Assembly: GCA_003215895.1 (NCBI GenBank)
Contig: QCJR01000005.1
Span: 1 to 64,000, forward strand
Source of the DNA: Prochlorococcus sp. AG-409-D14
GTDB taxonomy: Bacteria; Cyanobacteriota; Cyanobacteriia; PCC-6307; Cyanobiaceae
Direction of reading: 5' to 3'
DNA length: 64,000 nt
The notes below the pieces were generated by a model, which saw only the letters and a list, made by a program, of their open reading frames with translations, did no database searches and was not told the DNA's origin. Position 1 is the stretch's first letter; each line of letters starts with the position of its first letter. Positions 28,780 to 38,155 of this stretch are shown piece by piece. Made by a program: the position numbers and the translations under genes.

Positions 28780-29022
28780 GTGACAAGTCCAACCTCTCAA
28801 GAGGATCAAGAAAAGGTAATTCCTACAAAAAAGGAAAAGACTGCCTTAAAAAAAAGTTTTTTATCATCTACAATTGATGAAATGAAACTTGTTGTATGGC
28901 CCTCACGCCAACAACTTTTCAGCGAATCTGTTGCTGTGATTTTAATGGTCACTTTATCAGCAGTATCAATCGCAGCTGTAAGCCGTTTTTATGGATGGGC
29001 CTCTACTCAGATATTTCGCTGA
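28780..29022 (+). CDS. secE: Preprotein translocase subunit SecE
   Basis: An 80-residue single-span SecE. The amphipathic/cytoplasmic helix SSTIDEMKLVVWPSRQQL carries the conserved WP, followed by the TM helix (VAVILMVTLSAVSIAAVSRF) that clamps SecY. GTG start at 28780. The secE-nusG-rplK-rplA-rplJ-rplL order is the classic bacterial arrangement. Confidence 0.95.
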   Translation: MTSPTSQEDQEKVIPTKKEKTALKKSFLSSTIDEMKLVVWPSRQQLFSESVAVILMVTLSAVSIAAVSRFYGWASTQIFR

Positions 29023-29065
29023 GTTGACTAACCTAAATTTTTTAAACCACTCACAATTTTTTCCA

Positions 29066-29734
29066 GTGTCAGAGATTGAAACCACTCCTACTGAAGATTC
29101 ACAAATAATTGATAGATCAGAAACAATTCAGAATGATCAATCACATTTTGCAAATCAAGCAATCAAGACAAATATTGCACGTTGGTACGCTATTCAAGTT
29201 GCATCCAGTTGTGAAAAAAAGGTAAAAGCGACACTTGAGCAAAGAGCCATCACTCTTGGCGTTAATGACAGAATTATAGAAATAGAAATCCCTCAGACTC
29301 CTGCAGTTAAGCTAAAAAAAGATGGGAGTAGGCAGACCACAGAAGAAAAAGTTTTCCCTGGATATGTATTAGTTCGTATGGTTTTAGATGAAGACACAAT
29401 GATGGCTGTTAGAAGTACTCCAAATGTAATTAATTTTGTTGGTGCAGAAGACCGCAGAGCTACTGGTAAAGCACGCGGGCACATAAAACCTCGCCCTCTC
29501 AGTCGGCAAGAAGTTAATAGAATTTTCAAACGAGCCGCTGAAAAGAAAACTGTTGTCAAGCTGGATGTAGAAGAAGGTGATCAGATTGTTGTTACCTCAG
29601 GTCCTTTTAAGGATTTCCAAGGAGAAGTAATTGAAGTTTCAGGAGAAAGAAACAAACTCAAGGCGCTTTTATCTATTTTTGGTAGAGAAACTCCTGTTGA
29701 GCTTGAATTTTCTCAAATAACTAAACAAAATTGA
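29066..29734 (+). CDS. nusG: Transcription termination/antitermination factor NusG
   Basis: RNA-polymerase-associated elongation factor. The 222-residue protein has an N-terminal extension of ~40 residues, then the NGN domain (ARWYAIQVASSCEKKVKA, FPGYVLVRMVLDEDTM, TPNVINFVG) and a KOW domain with VEEGDQIVVTSGPFKDFQGE. GTG at 29066 (MSEIETTP) is chosen: an in-frame start at 28991 would lie inside secE and add a segment unlike NusG. The gap to secE is 43 bp. Confidence 0.94.
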   Translation: MSEIETTPTEDSQIIDRSETIQNDQSHFANQAIKTNIARWYAIQVASSCEKKVKATLEQRAITLGVNDRIIEIEIPQTPAVKLKKDGSRQTTEEKVFPGYVLVRMVLDEDTMMAVRSTPNVINFVGAEDRRATGKARGHIKPRPLSRQEVNRIFKRAAEKKTVVKLDVEEGDQIVVTSGPFKDFQGEVIEVSGERNKLKALLSIFGRETPVELEFSQITKQN

Positions 29735-29836
29735 TTTTTAATTTCCTTTTGCTGTCTGGTCAGTCTAGGAGTTAAGTTTATTAGATAATTTGTCTGATTA
29801 GTTTCAGATTTTCCGCATTAGTTCGATTTTCAGCCG

Positions 29837-30262
29837 ATGGCAAAGAAAGTAGTAGCCCTGATCAAGTTGGCCTTACAGGCTGGCAAAGCTAATCCAGCAC
29901 CTCCAGTTGGACCAGCGCTAGGTCAACATGGGGTAAACATAATGGCGTTTTGTAAGGAATACAATTCGCGCACCCAAGACAAAGCTGGCTTTGTTATCCC
30001 AGTAGAAATATCTGTTTTTGAAGATAGAAGTTTTACTTTCATTACAAAAACTCCTCCTGCTTCGGTTTTGATAACTAAAGCAGCAGGTATTGCAAAAGGT
30101 TCAGGGGAATCATCGAAAGGAACTGCTGGTTCGATTAGTAAAAGTCAACTTGAAGAAATTGCTAAAACAAAACTTCCAGATCTTAATTGCAGTAGTATTG
30201 AGTCGGCGATGAAAGTTATTGAAGGGACAGCGAAAAATATGGGGGTTTCCATAAAGGACTGA
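29837..30262 (+). CDS. rplK: 50S ribosomal protein L11
   Basis: Binds the GTPase-associated region of 23S rRNA. The 141-residue protein has the typical N-terminus [20 protein letters not shown], the hinge [19 protein letters not shown] and the C-terminal rRNA-binding part [20 protein letters not shown]. Length is standard. ATG start. Precedes rplA by 69 bp in the same operon. Confidence 0.98.
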   Translation: MAKKVVALIKLALQAGKANPAPPVGPALGQHGVNIMAFCKEYNSRTQDKAGFVIPVEISVFEDRSFTFITKTPPASVLITKAAGIAKGSGESSKGTAGSISKSQLEEIAKTKLPDLNCSSIESAMKVIEGTAKNMGVSIKD

Positions 30263-30331
30263 TTAAATCGTAAAATTATCAAATGTTCTCTAAAAGGGGG
30301 AGACTAAAAGTCGATAGCACCCCAATTTATT

Positions 30332-31039
30332 ATGAAAAATTTCTCAAAAAGAATGACAACGTTGCTTTCCAAAGTGGAAGAGCGTTCATATTCTCCAATT
30401 GAAGCCATAAAGCTAGTTAAGGAGAATGCAAATGCAAAATTCGATGAGACAATTGAAGCTCACATAAGACTAGGCATTGACCCAAAATATACTGACCAGC
30501 AACTAAGAACTACAGTTGCTTTACCAAGTGGTACGGGTCAGAAAGTACGAATAGCAGTAGTGACTCGCGGAGAAAAAGTTGCTGAAGCAACTAAAGCAGG
30601 TGCTGATCTGGCCGGAGAAGAAGACTTAGTTGATTCAATAAACAAAGGAGAAATGAACTTCGATCTTTTAATTTCAACTCCGGATATGATGCCTAAAGTT
30701 GCAAAACTTGGAAGAGTTCTTGGGCCTAGAGGGCTTATGCCTAATCCCAAAGCAGGAACTGTTACAACCGATTTAGCAGGAGCAATTAAAGAGTTTAAAG
30801 CAGGAAAACTCGAATTTAGAGCTGACAAAGCAGGAATTGTTCATGTCCGATTCGGTAAAGCAAGTTTTTCGGAAGATGCTCTCCTTGAAAATTTAAAGAC
30901 CTTGCAATTAACAATAGAAAAGAATAAACCAAGCGGAGCAAAAGGAAAATTTTGGAAAAGCTTATTTATTACATCCACCATGGGACCATCAGTAGAAGTA
31001 GATATCAACGAATTACAAGACTTGCAGAAAGAAAAGTGA
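30332..31039 (+). CDS. rplA: 50S ribosomal protein L1
   Basis: L1-stalk protein and, in many bacteria, autogenous repressor of the L11 operon. The 235-residue protein includes [20 protein letters not shown], the two-domain hinge [23 protein letters not shown] segment ([15 protein letters not shown]) and the C-terminal block [14 protein letters not shown]. Start ATG at 30332. The leader RNA of rplJ begins about 40 bp after its stop. Confidence 0.98.
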   Translation: MKNFSKRMTTLLSKVEERSYSPIEAIKLVKENANAKFDETIEAHIRLGIDPKYTDQQLRTTVALPSGTGQKVRIAVVTRGEKVAEATKAGADLAGEEDLVDSINKGEMNFDLLISTPDMMPKVAKLGRVLGPRGLMPNPKAGTVTTDLAGAIKEFKAGKLEFRADKAGIVHVRFGKASFSEDALLENLKTLQLTIEKNKPSGAKGKFWKSLFITSTMGPSVEVDINELQDLQKEK

Positions 31040-31045
31040 CCCTTT

Positions 31046-31073
31046 TTGTTGTAAATTAGATTTGTGGTATAAC
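31046..31073 (+). promoter_or_regulatory. Candidate promoter for the rplJ-rplL leader
   Basis: TTGTTG (31046-31051) and TATAAC (31068-31073) are separated by 16 bp, just ahead of the structured L10 leader. The -10 element is 5/6 to consensus, the -35 about 4/6. The same bases also form a perfect TTGTGG/CCACAA hairpin (31062-31078), so this could instead be an RNA structure on read-through transcripts. Confidence 0.35.
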
Positions 31074-31078
31074 CACAA

Positions 31079-31263
31079 GGGCATGCGCCCAGCCAAAGAC
31101 AGCAGGTCTGATTCTATATAAACTTTTCGTTTAATAGAATCTTTAATGCCCGCCGAGGTATACGCAGGGTTTTATCTTTTTGGATTGAATCGTTAGCGGC
31201 CTCGATTCCCTTATTGGGATATGGCCGTATGTCCAGTTCTTCCCCCGATTCGATCCAATTATT
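31079..31263 (+). ncRNA. Ribosomal protein L10 leader RNA (L10-L12 autoregulation)
   Basis: A structured 5' leader of rplJ. GGGCAT (31079-31084) pairs with ATGCCC (31146-31151) to close a domain that contains the conserved CAGCAGGT and GCCGAGGT strands of the L10 leader family, with an inner stem GATTCTAT / ATAGAATC. The L10(L12) complex binds such a kink-turn and represses its own mRNA. Downstream a second domain is present: a 13-bp stem (31180-31192 with 31246-31258, one G-U) enclosing a CGGCC/GGCCG hairpin, ending 5 nt before the ATG. Recognition of the first domain is by its sequence hallmarks and position; no covariance search was possible. Confidence 0.88.
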
Positions 31264-31791
31264 ATGGGCCGCACGCTGGAAAGCAAAAAACAGATTGTCG
31301 AAACGATAGAGGGTCTACTAGATAACTCTGAGATGGCTTTAGTTCTTGATTACAAGGGCTTATCCACAAAAGAGATGTCTGACTTGCGCTCAAGATTGCA
31401 AAAAAGCAATGGCATCTGCAAGGTCACTAAAAACACCTTGATGCGTCAAGCCATAAAAGGAAAAGAATCCTGGACTGGTTTGGAGTCATTGCTTACTGGC
31501 ACTAACGCCTTTGTTTTAATCAAAGGAGATGTTGGAAGTGCTGTTAAAGCTGTACAAGCATTTCAAAAGGAAACTCAAAAATCCGAGACGAAAGGAGGTC
31601 TTTTCGAAGGCAAACTTTTATCTCAAGATGAAATCAAAGCGATTGGAAAACTTCCTAGCAAGGAAGTACTTATGGCACAAATTGCTGGTGCAGTGAATTC
31701 CATAACAAGCAAAATCGCTATTGGTATAAATGAGGTCCCATCTGGACTTGCAAGGTCTCTTCAACAACATTCTGAGAGCAGCGAGAGCTGA
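31264..31791 (+). CDS. rplJ: 50S ribosomal protein L10
   Basis: Base of the L7/L12 stalk. The 175-residue protein begins [18 protein letters not shown] and includes [30 protein letters not shown] and the C-terminal helix that binds L7/L12 dimers ([20 protein letters not shown]). No Shine-Dalgarno sequence precedes the ATG; the start lies just past the leader stem. Followed by rplL after 52 bp. Confidence 0.98.
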   Translation: MGRTLESKKQIVETIEGLLDNSEMALVLDYKGLSTKEMSDLRSRLQKSNGICKVTKNTLMRQAIKGKESWTGLESLLTGTNAFVLIKGDVGSAVKAVQAFQKETQKSETKGGLFEGKLLSQDEIKAIGKLPSKEVLMAQIAGAVNSITSKIAIGINEVPSGLARSLQQHSESSES

Positions 31792-31843
31792 TACTCCTTA
31801 TTTCAAAATTTGTTTTCTACTTACTTAGTTGCTGATTTAAACC

Positions 31844-32239
31844 ATGTCTGCAAAAACCGATGAAATCTTAGATTCATTAAAAAGCCTCTCTTTGCTTGAA
31901 GCTTCAGAGCTTGTAAAGCAAATAGAAGAAGCTTTTGGTGTATCTGCCGCCGCATCTGCTGGCGTTGTCATGGCAGCTCCAGGAGCTGCTGCTGGTGGCG
32001 ATGGTGATGCTGCTGCCGAAGAAAAAACTGAATTTGAGGTAGTTTTAGAGAGCTTTGACGCTTCATCTAAAATCAAAGTCCTTAAAGAAGTTCGAAATGC
32101 CACAGGCCTTGGTCTTGGCGAAGCTAAAGCCCTAGTTGAAGCTGCTCCCAAGACAATCAAAGAAGGAGCATCAAAAGAAGATGCTGAGGCTTTAAAGAAA
32201 GCAATTGAAGCTGTTGGTGGAAAAGTAACTTTAAAATAA
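31844..32239 (+). CDS. rplL: 50S ribosomal protein L7/L12
   Basis: Multicopy stalk protein that recruits translation factors. The 131-residue protein has the N-terminal dimer domain ([20 protein letters not shown]), an Ala/Gly-rich hinge ([17 protein letters not shown]) and the C-terminal domain with [20 protein letters not shown] and [12 protein letters not shown]. Last gene of the operon, with a strong terminator after it. Confidence 0.98.
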   Translation: MSAKTDEILDSLKSLSLLEASELVKQIEEAFGVSAAASAGVVMAAPGAAAGGDGDAAAEEKTEFEVVLESFDASSKIKVLKEVRNATGLGLGEAKALVEAAPKTIKEGASKEDAEALKKAIEAVGGKVTLK

Positions 32240-32277
32240 AATCGTTACTGGAAAATCACCAATTTTCTGCTTATATG

Positions 32278-32307
32278 AAACCGGTCTAATCAGACCGGTT
32301 TTTTTTT
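32278..32307 (+). terminator. Intrinsic terminator of the rplJ-rplL operon
   Basis: AAACCGGTCT (32278-32287) pairs with AGACCGGTTT (32292-32301) around AATC and is followed directly by T to position 32307. Unusually, the T-tract ends immediately before the rnhA ATG at 32308. Confidence 0.9.
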
Positions 32308-32793
32308 ATGTCTAAAGAAGAAAAATTGGCTATTGCTGCAGCCACCGATGGTGCTTGTAGCGGAAATCCTGGGCCGGGTGGCTGGGGAGCATTAATTAGA
32401 TTCCAGGATGGAAGCGAAGTTGAATTTGGTGGTTTCAGCCCTGAGACAACAAATAATCGAATGGAATTACAGGCTGCATTATTTGTTCTTAAAAAATTAA
32501 AAACAATCAAATTTCACCCATCGTTAACCATAAAAACTGATAGCAAATATTTAATTGATGGTATGGGGAAATGGATGTCGAATTGGAAAAAAAAAGGATG
32601 GAAAACTGCATCTGGTAAACAAGTTCTCAATCAAGATTTATGGAAAGCTCTTGACCACCCAGAACTTCCAAAAATCAAACTTCAATATGTCAAGGGACAT
32701 AGCGGGGAAAAGGATAATGATAGAGTTGATGCAATTGCTGTAGCTTTTTCTAAAGGTCGAAAAATACAACTGAAAGATTTTGTCAAAGAATAA
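32308..32793 (+). CDS. rnhA: Ribonuclease HI
   Basis: Cleaves RNA in RNA-DNA hybrids during replication and repair. The 161-residue protein has the four catalytic acids: Asp in [15 protein letters not shown], Glu in [10 protein letters not shown], Asp in [14 protein letters not shown] and Asp in [12 protein letters not shown], plus [11 protein letters not shown] (conserved His). The ATG at 32308 abuts the T-tract of the rplL terminator, leaving no room for a ribosome-binding site on that terminator's read-through RNA; a TTG at 32326 is an alternative start. Confidence 0.95.
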   Translation: MSKEEKLAIAAATDGACSGNPGPGGWGALIRFQDGSEVEFGGFSPETTNNRMELQAALFVLKKLKTIKFHPSLTIKTDSKYLIDGMGKWMSNWKKKGWKTASGKQVLNQDLWKALDHPELPKIKLQYVKGHSGEKDNDRVDAIAVAFSKGRKIQLKDFVKE

Positions 32794-33937
32794 AAAAAAC
32801 GACATCTACAATATTCTGCTTGGTCAGCTTCTATCTCAAGACGAGGGTATTGATGCAGAAATACTTACTAATTCAGCTCTTAATACAATTAAATTTGCCT
32901 CATTAAATAGAAATTTTCCAATAATTTCTAATCTTCTTTTAAAAGCATCAAGTGATTTTCAAAGAAACAATTCAAGTTTAAATCAAATCATCTTTGGCTC
33001 GCACTTTAAGAACCCTGTAGGACTTGCTGCTGGATTTGATAAAAATGGGGTAGGCGCTGGTCTTTGGAATTATTTTGGATTTGGTTTCGCCGAATTAGGA
33101 ACCATTACTTGGCATGCCCAAAAAGGTAATCCAAAACCCAGACTTTTCAGAATTGCAAAAGAAAAAGCTGCTCTGAATAGAATGGGTTTCAATAATCAAG
33201 GCGCAGAAAAATTCTTAAGCACTATAGAAAAACAAAAAATCCCTGCGCCAGGAAATAGACCTTGTCTCCTTGGAATAAACTTAGGAAAGTCAAAAATCAC
33301 ACCTCTTGATGAAGCCCATAAAGACTATTTTTTATCTTTAAGGCTATTGGCTCCTTTATCAGACTATGCCGTTATCAATGTTAGTTCTCCGAATACCCCA
33401 GGCCTCCGCTCATTACAAGGAACAAAACAAATAAAAAAATTAATATGCACACTTAAAGATGTATCCAATTGTCCTCCTTTACTTGTAAAAATTTCTCCAG
33501 ATCTGTCAAATGAAGAAATTGATGAAATTGCGAGAGTTGCAATTGAGAATGGTATTGATGGAATAATTGCTATTAATACAAGCTTAAATAGGTTTAACCT
33601 AAAAAACCTAAGAATCAAAACTGGAAATACTTTAGAGCAAGAGAATGGAGGCTTAAGTGGACTTCCTTTGGGGAAAAGAGGCCTGGAAGTTATTAGAAGG
33701 CTTAGAAATATTACTAATAATGGTTTACCGCTTATTGGTGTAGGTGGAATCAGTTCAGCACAAACAGCGTGGGAAAGAATTGCAGCTGGTGCATCACTGG
33801 TTCAGGTATATACAGGTTGGATTTTTGAGGGGCCAAATTTAGTTCCAGAAATTTTAGATGGATTAACCCTGCAAATGAAAAAACATGGATTCCGAAATAT
33901 TAGAGAGGTAATCGGTTCTGAAGAACCATGGAAATAA
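32780..33937 (+). CDS. pyrD: Dihydroorotate dehydrogenase (quinone), class 2
   Basis: Oxidises dihydroorotate to orotate in pyrimidine synthesis, passing electrons to membrane quinone. The 385-residue class-2 enzyme has an N-terminal helical extension for membrane contact, then [16 protein letters not shown], the catalytic Ser region [29 protein letters not shown] and the FMN-binding [16 protein letters not shown] start overlaps the rnhA 3' end by 14 bp in another frame. Confidence 0.94.
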   Translation: MSKNKKNDIYNILLGQLLSQDEGIDAEILTNSALNTIKFASLNRNFPIISNLLLKASSDFQRNNSSLNQIIFGSHFKNPVGLAAGFDKNGVGAGLWNYFGFGFAELGTITWHAQKGNPKPRLFRIAKEKAALNRMGFNNQGAEKFLSTIEKQKIPAPGNRPCLLGINLGKSKITPLDEAHKDYFLSLRLLAPLSDYAVINVSSPNTPGLRSLQGTKQIKKLICTLKDVSNCPPLLVKISPDLSNEEIDEIARVAIENGIDGIIAINTSLNRFNLKNLRIKTGNTLEQENGGLSGLPLGKRGLEVIRRLRNITNNGLPLIGVGGISSAQTAWERIAAGASLVQVYTGWIFEGPNLVPEILDGLTLQMKKHGFRNIREVIGSEEPWK

Positions 33938-34004
33938 AAAACAAATAATTTCAATAAATAATTATGATTACATTTAAACTAATCACAATCCTATCTCTTA
34001 TCTA

Positions 34005-35087
34005 ATGAAAATAGACTTTGATATTCATGGAGGTAATATTGAAAAAGAAGCAAGAGATTCAGGATTATCAACAGATAGAATAATTGATGCAAGTGCATCA
34101 ATAGTTCCTTTTAGATTACCTAGAAAGTTAAATAATTATCTCATTAATAGTATAAACAATGGATCTATAAAATCTTATCCTGATAGAAGTTATTTTGAAG
34201 TCAAAAATTCTATTGCGAAATGGCATAATATTAATCCGTCAATGATTTTACCTGGCAATGGAGCTTCAGAATTATTTACTTGGGCAGCAAGAGATGCAAG
34301 TTTAAATGGTATAAGTTCGTTACCTTCTCCTGGTTTTGGAGACTATCAAAGAGCTTTAAAATGTTGGAATGCTTCTTATATTCATCATCCTATTCCTTTA
34401 TCTTGGACTAACAAAAATCCTCAGTCATTTCCAATCAAACCAAAATCCCATGTTTTATGGATCACAAACCCACACAACCCAACGGGACAATTATGGAGTC
34501 GATCATCAATAGAAAAATTATTAACTAATTATAAACTCATAATTTGCGATGAAGCCTTTATTTCTCTTACACCTGGGGGTGAAAGTCAATCAATAATTGA
34601 TTTAACTAAAAACCATAAGAACCTCATAGTGATTAGAAGTTTAACTAAGTTTCTAGGTATTGCTGGATTAAGGATTGGATATGCCATAACGAACTCAGAT
34701 AGATTATTAAAATGGAAAGAGATAAGAGATCCATGGCCAGTAAATACGCTTGCAATAAATGCAACTAATATGATCATGAAAGATTCTAAAATGCATAAAA
34801 AAAGATTAAATAAAATCCATAGATGGGTAGGAGAAGAAGGGAAATGGTTACATGAAAGTTTGTCAGAATTTCATACTATTAAGCCTCTACCAACAACTAC
34901 AAATTTTCAATTGATTAAAAGTGATAGTTCTATATTAAATCTTATTGAGAGTTTAAAAAAAAGAGGTATTTTGTTAAGAGACTGTAGATCATTTATAACT
35001 CTAGATGAAAATTGGATGAGAATAAGTCTCCAAAAACGAAAACAAAATATTCAAATTGTTAATACTTTAAAAGATTACATTAACTAA
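34005..35087 (+). CDS. cobC: Class-I/II PLP aminotransferase-fold protein, CobC/CobD type (threonine-phosphate decarboxylase)
   Basis: A 360-residue PLP enzyme. The N-terminal FDIHGGNIEKEA is the HGGN hallmark of threonine-phosphate decarboxylases, which make aminopropanol phosphate for the corrinoid nucleotide loop. PLP contacts visible are ILPGNGASELF, the TNPHNPTGQLW block, ICDEAFISLTP (Asp to pyridine N) and the Schiff-base Lys in RSLTKFLGIAGLRIGYA. Histidinol-phosphate aminotransferase is the closest alternative, but a separate hisC occurs in this window. Very A/T-rich. Convergent overlap of 8 bp with murG. Confidence 0.85.
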   Translation: MKIDFDIHGGNIEKEARDSGLSTDRIIDASASIVPFRLPRKLNNYLINSINNGSIKSYPDRSYFEVKNSIAKWHNINPSMILPGNGASELFTWAARDASLNGISSLPSPGFGDYQRALKCWNASYIHHPIPLSWTNKNPQSFPIKPKSHVLWITNPHNPTGQLWSRSSIEKLLTNYKLIICDEAFISLTPGGESQSIIDLTKNHKNLIVIRSLTKFLGIAGLRIGYAITNSDRLLKWKEIRDPWPVNTLAINATNMIMKDSKMHKKRLNKIHRWVGEEGKWLHESLSEFHTIKPLPTTTNFQLIKSDSSILNLIESLKKRGILLRDCRSFITLDENWMRISLQKRKQNIQIVNTLKDYIN

Positions 35088-36138
35088 TCGAATTTATAAT
35101 CTCAAATATCTTTTTTTCTGAATTGAGGCACTCATAATTATTCATATTTAATCTCATTTCATTGAGAGAATTACAATCTAGTAAATTAGATATAGTATTT
35201 TTCAAAATATCTTTTTTGGGATCATTTTGATGAACTATTACAGCTCCTCCATATTGAGCCATATAAGCAGCATTAAGTTCTTGGTGTTGATCGGCAGAAG
35301 CTGGAAAAGGTATTAAAATTGAAGGCGTCTTAGTTACCATTAATTCACAAATTGCTCCAGATCCTGCTCTACTTATTGCTAGATCTGCATTTCGCAGCAA
35401 GGCCGATATTTCATGACTGAATTGTCTTACGACCAAATTAGCGTGAGTACCAACTTTATCTAATTTTTTATAGTAACAATCGTTTTTGCCGGTCAGATGA
35501 ACAACTCTACAACCCTTATCAAGCAACCAAGGTAAAATATTCCTGAGCATCTCATTCATTTTTTTTGCCCCTTGACTACCTCCCATAACAATAATCAAGG
35601 CCCCCTCTCCGAGCGGCACCCAAGCAGGAAGAGACTGATCTAAAAAAAATTCTGACCTTACAGGCGTTCCAGTAAAACTTGTTCTACACCCTGGCAAGTA
35701 CTCAGATGCTGATGGGATTCCTAACGCGACATGGTCACAAAATCTACCCAATAACCTAGTTACTTTTCCTGGAATAGCATTAGATTCATGCAAGAGAATA
35801 GGAATACCAGTAAGTTTTGCACCGAGAATAGTAGGAGCAGATATATATCCACCAGTAGTAAAAACAACGTTAATTTTTTTTTGACGTAATAGAAAAGAGA
35901 CCCTAATAGAAGCAAAGAGTAATTTACATAAATCAAACATTTTTCTAAAAATATTTCCTTGTAATCCTCCAACTTTTAGCTTTATTAAATTGTATTTTTT
36001 AGGAACCAGTTCAATCTCTAACCTATTTGGCACACCTAACCACTCAATTTCCCAAGAATTTGAAAGTGAATCGGCAAAAGACAATGCAGGATAAATATGC
36101 CCACCCGTTCCGCTTGCAGCAATTAAAAGGCGAGGCAT
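35080..36138 (-). CDS. murG: MurG: UDP-GlcNAc:undecaprenyl-PP-MurNAc-pentapeptide GlcNAc transferase
   Basis: Completes lipid II at the inner face of the cytoplasmic membrane. The 352-residue GT28 protein starts MPRLLIAASGTGGHIYPAL, with the glycine-rich G loop and conserved His. The second half shows MGGSQGAKKMNE, LAISRAGSGAICELM and IPFPASADQHQELNAAYM, which bind UDP-GlcNAc. ATG at 36138 is chosen; longer in-frame extension upstream overlaps the divergent gene and lacks family similarity. Confidence 0.95.
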   Translation of the reverse strand: MPRLLIAASGTGGHIYPALSFADSLSNSWEIEWLGVPNRLEIELVPKKYNLIKLKVGGLQGNIFRKMFDLCKLLFASIRVSFLLRQKKINVVFTTGGYISAPTILGAKLTGIPILLHESNAIPGKVTRLLGRFCDHVALGIPSASEYLPGCRTSFTGTPVRSEFFLDQSLPAWVPLGEGALIIVMGGSQGAKKMNEMLRNILPWLLDKGCRVVHLTGKNDCYYKKLDKVGTHANLVVRQFSHEISALLRNADLAISRAGSGAICELMVTKTPSILIPFPASADQHQELNAAYMAQYGGAVIVHQNDPKKDILKNTISNLLDCNSLNEMRLNMNNYECLNSEKKIFEIINSIS

Positions 36139-36193
36139 AAATAAAATAACCTTATCCTTGAAGGCTAAGTTATATTGAGTAAAAAAGGTAGGC

Positions 36194-36910
36194 GTGCGAC
36201 ATTCACTGATAACGAAATCAATAGTTTTTTTGCTATGTCCCCTTTTGAGCAATTCTGCCTTAAGTAAAAATATAGATAATCATTTATTAATTAATCAATT
36301 GGAGGGACTACTCAATCAGAGGAAGGATGATTTACTTAAAGAGCTATTTCTACAAAAATCATTCAATCAATTTAATAAACAGTATTTAGCCTTTCGAAAA
36401 AAATATAAAGATGCAAAATGGTCAATTCAACCAGCAGAAAATGATAAAAACAAATCATTGCTTGATATAAAAATCACGTCTACAAGAGAAATTAATAATC
36501 AAATCTACAATCTATATACCAAACAAATTGTTAAGATAGAGACTTATAATAATAAAATCAAAGGATATAAAGTTATTAATGAAGAATCAATTTTGAATAG
36601 CCAAAATTCACCTCTTGTTATAAAAATTGTATCTCCAAAAAAAGTTCTTACTGGTGAAAAATATGAAATGAATTTAATTATTGAAAACCCATTAGATAAT
36701 TCTTTAACTGCTAGTGGAATGATACTACTTAAAAACCAAGGTCTTACGAAAATATCAAATGATGTCTTTGAGATTAAGCCAAATCAATCGGGCGGTTTAT
36801 TTAAATATATTCAAGCACCCTTAAAACCTGGTTCTCAAACTATTTCAGCGATCATTACTCATCCTAAAGGGATTTATTTAATTACAAAAAAAATAAAAGT
36901 AGATTTATAA
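36194..36910 (+). CDS. Exported protein of unknown function
   Basis: A 238-residue protein starting at GTG with a clear signal peptide (MRHSLITKSIVFLLCPLLSN, likely cut after the ALS region). After a helical segment (LLINQLEGLLNQRKDDLLKE) the mature part is beta-rich and Asn/Lys-rich, ending in a sandwich-like stretch (VSPKKVLTGEKYEMNLIIEN, KPGSQTISAIITHPKG) reminiscent of an immunoglobulin-like fold. No catalytic motif is apparent. A GGTAGG site precedes the start. Divergent from murG across 55 bp. Likely periplasmic or thylakoid-lumenal; function unknown. Confidence 0.82.
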   Translation: MRHSLITKSIVFLLCPLLSNSALSKNIDNHLLINQLEGLLNQRKDDLLKELFLQKSFNQFNKQYLAFRKKYKDAKWSIQPAENDKNKSLLDIKITSTREINNQIYNLYTKQIVKIETYNNKIKGYKVINEESILNSQNSPLVIKIVSPKKVLTGEKYEMNLIIENPLDNSLTASGMILLKNQGLTKISNDVFEIKPNQSGGLFKYIQAPLKPGSQTISAIITHPKGIYLITKKIKVDL

Positions 36911-36925
36911 AAACCTACTTTTATT
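36892..36925. terminator. Possible bidirectional terminator between the exported-protein gene and pgk
   Basis: Perfect 11-bp A/T-rich inverted repeat AATAAAAGTAG / CTACTTTTATT with a 12-nt loop spans the stop of the plus-strand gene and lies 25 bp past the pgk stop on the other strand. There is no long T-tract, so termination strength is uncertain. Confidence 0.4.
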
Positions 36926-36949
36926 AATCATAAAATTAAATAGGCATCA

Positions 36950-38155
36950 TTAAGCATCATCTAGAGCAGAAACGCCAGGAAGAACTTTCCCTTCCAAAAG
37001 TTCAAGGCTAGCGCCACCCCCAGTTGAGATATGAGACATATTTTTCGCTAAACCTGCTTTCTCCACTGCTGCAACTGAATCTCCACCTCCAATAATTGTG
37101 CAGCATCCTTGAGCACTTAATTTAGCCAAAGTATTTGCTATTGCATTTGTTCCATTTGCAAATTTCTCAAATTCAAAGACACCCATCGGTCCATTCCAAA
37201 TAATAGTTTCACAATCTTCAAGAGCATCCTGAAAAAGTTCAACTGATTCTGAACCAATATCCAATCCCATCCAACCTTCGCTAATAGCATCTACTTTTGA
37301 AGATTTACTATTTGCATTGGGAGAAAAATTATCGGCCAACACAACATCGCTTGGCAAAAGAAACTCAACTCCTTTATCTTTTGCTTTCTTCTCTAAAGCA
37401 CTTGCTAATTCAAGTTTATCTTCCTCAACAAGGCTATTTCCAACAGATAATCCTCTGGCTTTATAAAAGGTAAATATCATTCCTCCGCCAACAATTATCT
37501 TGTCGCATTTATCAATCAAAGACTCCAATACACCGATCTTACTACTTACTTTTGAACCGCCAACTATTGCTGCCAAGGGTCTTTTAGGTTGATCTATAGC
37601 TCCCTGAAGGTACTTAAGTTCTTTTTCCATTAAATAACCAGCCACACAAGGACTTAAGAATTTTGTAACCCCCTCAGTTGAGGCATGAGCGCGGTGAGCA
37701 GCTCCAAAAGCATCGTTAACATATACTTCTGCCAAAGAAGCTAATTCCTTTGCAAAATCCATATCATTTTTTTCTTCACCATCAATAAATCGCACATTTT
37801 CCAAAAGGACAACATCGCCATTGGACATCGCATCAACTTTTGACTTGGCTTCAGCTCCTACACAACTTTCAGTTTTTACAACTGTTTTGCCAAGCAATTC
37901 ACTTAGTCTTTGAGCAACAGCAGTCAAACGCATTTTTTCATTAACTTTTCCCTTTGGCCTACCAAAATGAGCAGAGAGAATAACTCTTGCACTCTTCTCT
38001 AGAAGGTCATTAATAGTTGGTAAAGCAGCACGAATTCTTGTGTCATCAGTTATTTGCCCCTCATCTCCTAATGGGACATTAAAATCAACTCTCACTAAAA
38101 CACGTTTGCCGCATAAGTCTTCAGCGCCGAGACTTGACAGGGAACGCTTAGACAT
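36950..38155 (-). CDS. pgk: Phosphoglycerate kinase
   Basis: Reversible transfer of phosphate between 1,3-bisphosphoglycerate and ADP; in a cyanobacterium mainly a Calvin-cycle step. The 401-residue protein shows [20 protein letters not shown], the substrate site [52 protein letters not shown] and the nucleotide-binding [15 protein letters not shown]. Two in-frame stop codons (TAA then TGA) close it. A long 481-bp region upstream should contain its promoter. Confidence 0.98.
   Translation of the reverse strand: MSKRSLSSLGAEDLCGKRVLVRVDFNVPLGDEGQITDDTRIRAALPTINDLLEKSARVILSAHFGRPKGKVNEKMRLTAVAQRLSELLGKTVVKTESCVGAEAKSKVDAMSNGDVVLLENVRFIDGEEKNDMDFAKELASLAEVYVNDAFGAAHRAHASTEGVTKFLSPCVAGYLMEKELKYLQGAIDQPKRPLAAIVGGSKVSSKIGVLESLIDKCDKIIVGGGMIFTFYKARGLSVGNSLVEEDKLELASALEKKAKDKGVEFLLPSDVVLADNFSPNANSKSSKVDAISEGWMGLDIGSESVELFQDALEDCETIIWNGPMGVFEFEKFANGTNAIANTLAKLSAQGCCTIIGGGDSVAAVEKAGLAKNMSHISTGGGASLELLEGKVLPGVSALDDA

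Noticed and set aside
28991..29065. N-terminal extension of nusG starting inside secE
   Set aside because: The extra residues do not resemble NusG and overlap the SecE coding end; the GTG at 29066 gives a family-like N-terminus.
36139..36252. 38-residue N-terminal extension of murG
   Set aside because: Overlaps the signal-peptide region of the divergent exported-protein gene; MurG similarity begins at MPRLLIAASG.
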